6,719 bases of DNA, from NCBI GenBank assembly GCA_029239415.1, contig JAQZAY010000210.1, forward strand, positions 1 to 6,719. Reading direction: 5' to 3'. The stretch is from Pseudomonas sp. (GTDB taxonomy: Bacteria; Pseudomonadota; Gammaproteobacteria; Pseudomonadales; Pseudomonadaceae). Below the pieces are notes generated by a model. It had not been told where the DNA came from and made no database searches. It saw only the letters and a program-made list of their open reading frames with translations. Below are positions 5,082-6,719 of the stretch, piece after piece. Each line of letters begins with the position of its first letter. Positions within the stretch are counted from its first letter, which is position 1. The position numbers and the translations under genes are program-made.

Positions 5082-6719
5082 TCAGAACTGTTCGGGTCGT
5101 AAAAAGTTCAGGCTCGCACTGCCTGCCTTGACGCTGGCGATCAACGAATGCACCCGCGGCAACAGGCGTGCGAAGTAGAAGCGGGCCGTGCCCAGCTTGC
5201 TCGCGTAGAAGTCATCCTCCTCGGCACCGTCCATCGCCGCCTGGGCCATGCGCGCCCACAGGTAGGCGTAAGCAACGTAACCAAAGGTGTGCAGGTACTC
5301 GACCGACGCGGCGCCGATTTCCTCGGCGTCGTGCTGCGCGCGCTCGAGCACCCACCCGGTCAGGTCGTCCAACTGGCCCAGCGCCGCCCTCAAGGGTTCG
5401 GTGAACTCGCCCAGCCCAGCGCCGGCCTGGTCGGCGAACGCACGCACCTCGTCGCTGAACAACCGATAGAACGCCCCACCGCTGCCCGCCACCTTGCGGC
5501 CCATCAGGTCCAGGGCCTGGATGCCATTGGTGCCTTCGTAGATCTGCGTGATGCGCACGTCGCGCACCAGTTGCTCCTGGCCCCACTCACGGATGTAGCC
5601 ATGGCCGCCGAACACCTGCTGGCCGTGTACGGTGCACTCCAGCCCCAGGTCGGTCAGGAAGGCCTTGGCCACCGGGGTCAGCAGGGCCACCAGGTCGGCG
5701 CTGCGCTGGCGCGTGACCGGGTCGTCGCTGAACTTGGCGTTGTCCAGGTGCAGCGCCACGTAGGTGGAGAACGCCCGCCCACCCTCGTTCAGCGCCTTCA
5801 TGGTCAACAGCATGCGCCGCACGTCGGGGTGCACGATGATCGGGTCGGCGGCCTTGTCCGGTGCCTGTGCACCGCCCACGGCACGCCCCTGGACACGCTC
5901 GCGGGCGTAGTCGATGGCGTTCTGGTAGGAGCGCTCGGCCGACGCCAGGCCCTGGATACCGACGCCCAGTCGCTCGTAGTTCATCATGGTGAACATGGCC
6001 GCCAGGCCCTTGTTCGGCTCGCCGACCAGGTAGCCGACTGCGTCGTCGAAGTTCATCACGCAGGTGGCCGAGGCCTGGATGCCCATCTTGTGCTCGATCG
6101 AGCCACAGTGGACCGTATTGCGCTCGCCTACCGCACCTTGCGCGTCGACATGGAACTTGGGCACCAGGAACAGCGAGATGCCCTTGGCCCCGGCCGGTGC
6201 ATCGGGCAGCTTGGCCAGCACCAGGTGGATGATGTTCTCGGTCAGGTCGTGCTCGCCGCCGGTGATGAAGATCTTGGTGCCGGTCACCCGATAGCTGCCG
6301 TCGGCCTGGGGCTGGGCGCGGGTGCGGATGAGGCCCAGGTCGGTCCCGGCATGGGGCTCGGTCAGGCACATCGAACCGGCCCAGGTGCCGGCGTACAGGT
6401 TCGGCAGGTAACGCTGCCTGAGCGCTTCGCTGGCATGGGCGTGGATCGACAGGCAGGCACCGGCCGTCAGCATCGGGTACAGGCCGAACGACAGGCTGGC
6501 GGCATTGACCATCTCTTCGACCTGCGCCGAAATCGCCTTGGGCATGCCCATGCCGCCGTACGCAGGATCACCACCGACACCGACCCAGCCGCCCTCGGCG
6601 TAGGTCCGGTAGGCGTCGATGAAGCCCGTTGGCGTGCTGACGGCACCGGCCTGCCACTGGCAGCCTTCCTCGTCGCCGGAACGGCTCAACGGCGCGATGC
6701 GTTCGGCCGTCACCTTGCC
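5082..6719 (-). CDS. Acyl-CoA dehydrogenase, DmdC-like ~600-residue type (5' end missing)
   Basis: An FAD enzyme that oxidises an acyl-CoA to the trans-2-enoyl-CoA and passes electrons to electron-transfer flavoprotein. 545 residues are visible and the frame is open through the right edge; about 55 N-terminal residues are lost, judged from the ~600-residue family. Numbering from the Val codon at 6711-6713: the FAD/substrate motif is MCLTEPHAGTDL (115-126), TGTKIFITGG is at 144-153, and the C-terminal helical domain holds FGGHGYIREWGQEQLVRD (368-385). IYEGTNGIQ carries the probable catalytic base Glu393. A further C-terminal extension (about 410-543) is the extra domain of the long DmdC-like class, often annotated 3-methylmercaptopropionyl-CoA or phenylacyl-CoA dehydrogenase. 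P. putida has such genes here, and one has been linked to phenylalkanoyl-CoA oxidation, but the substrate cannot be read from sequence. No strong terminator follows the stop before the GacA site. Confidence 0.95.
   Translation of the reverse strand, partial: GKVTAERIAPLSRSGDEEGCQWQAGAVSTPTGFIDAYRTYAEGGWVGVGGDPAYGGMGMPKAISAQVEEMVNAASLSFGLYPMLTAGACLSIHAHASEALRQRYLPNLYAGTWAGSMCLTEPHAGTDLGLIRTRAQPQADGSYRVTGTKIFITGGEHDLTENIIHLVLAKLPDAPAGAKGISLFLVPKFHVDAQGAVGERNTVHCGSIEHKMGIQASATCVMNFDDAVGYLVGEPNKGLAAMFTMMNYERLGVGIQGLASAERSYQNAIDYARERVQGRAVGGAQAPDKAADPIIVHPDVRRMLLTMKALNEGGRAFSTYVALHLDNAKFSDDPVTRQRSADLVALLTPVAKAFLTDLGLECTVHGQQVFGGHGYIREWGQEQLVRDVRITQIYEGTNGIQALDLMGRKVAGSGGAFYRLFSDEVRAFADQAGAGLGEFTEPLRAALGQLDDLTGWVLERAQHDAEEIGAASVEYLHTFGYVAYAYLWARMAQAAMDGAEEDDFYASKLGTARFYFARLLPRVHSLIASVKAGSASLNFLRPEQF

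Overview
The window is high-GC and reads as chromosomal DNA of a fluorescent Pseudomonas, most likely of the P. putida group. This rests on gene content and order: the end of a PQQ operon, an S9 peptidase, a YqaE/Pmp3 peptide, a class III aminotransferase, a divergent LysR gene, a Gac/Rsm small RNA and a DmdC-type acyl-CoA dehydrogenase. From memory this matches the P. putida PP_0370-PP_0376 neighbourhood, but no search was run. No mobile element, CRISPR array, tRNA or rRNA was seen.

Left block (1-2075, + strand): the last 91 residues of PqqE, the radical-SAM/SPASM enzyme of PQQ biosynthesis. A complete S9-family peptidase overlaps it. Its start lies inside pqqE behind a strong Shine-Dalgarno, so the two are almost certainly one transcript.

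Middle block (2115-3677, - strand): a 52-residue YqaE/Pmp3 membrane peptide with its own leader, then an intrinsic terminator belonging to the class III PLP aminotransferase upstream of it. The aminotransferase diverges from a LysR regulator (3898-4821, +). The 220-bp region between them contains several dyads, including a T-N11-A LysR-type box that overlaps the regulator's start codon.

Right block (4831-6719, - strand): the roughly 260-bp gap between the convergent LysR and acyl-CoA dehydrogenase genes is not empty. It holds a complete small-RNA gene: a perfect GacA upstream activating sequence (TGTAAG-N6-CTTACA), a -10-like element, a transcript of about 147 nt with nine GGA motifs, several in predicted hairpin loops, and a strong intrinsic terminator ending in six U. 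This is the signature of an RsmA/CsrA-titrating RNA, and the context points to rsmY. The acyl-CoA dehydrogenase runs off the right edge and lacks about 55 N-terminal residues.

The rsmY-type RNA is the main item an ORF-based annotation would miss. It links a regulatory hub (GacS/GacA to RsmA/E) to a locus otherwise devoted to PQQ synthesis and amine/acyl-CoA metabolism, though the protein genes need not share its function.
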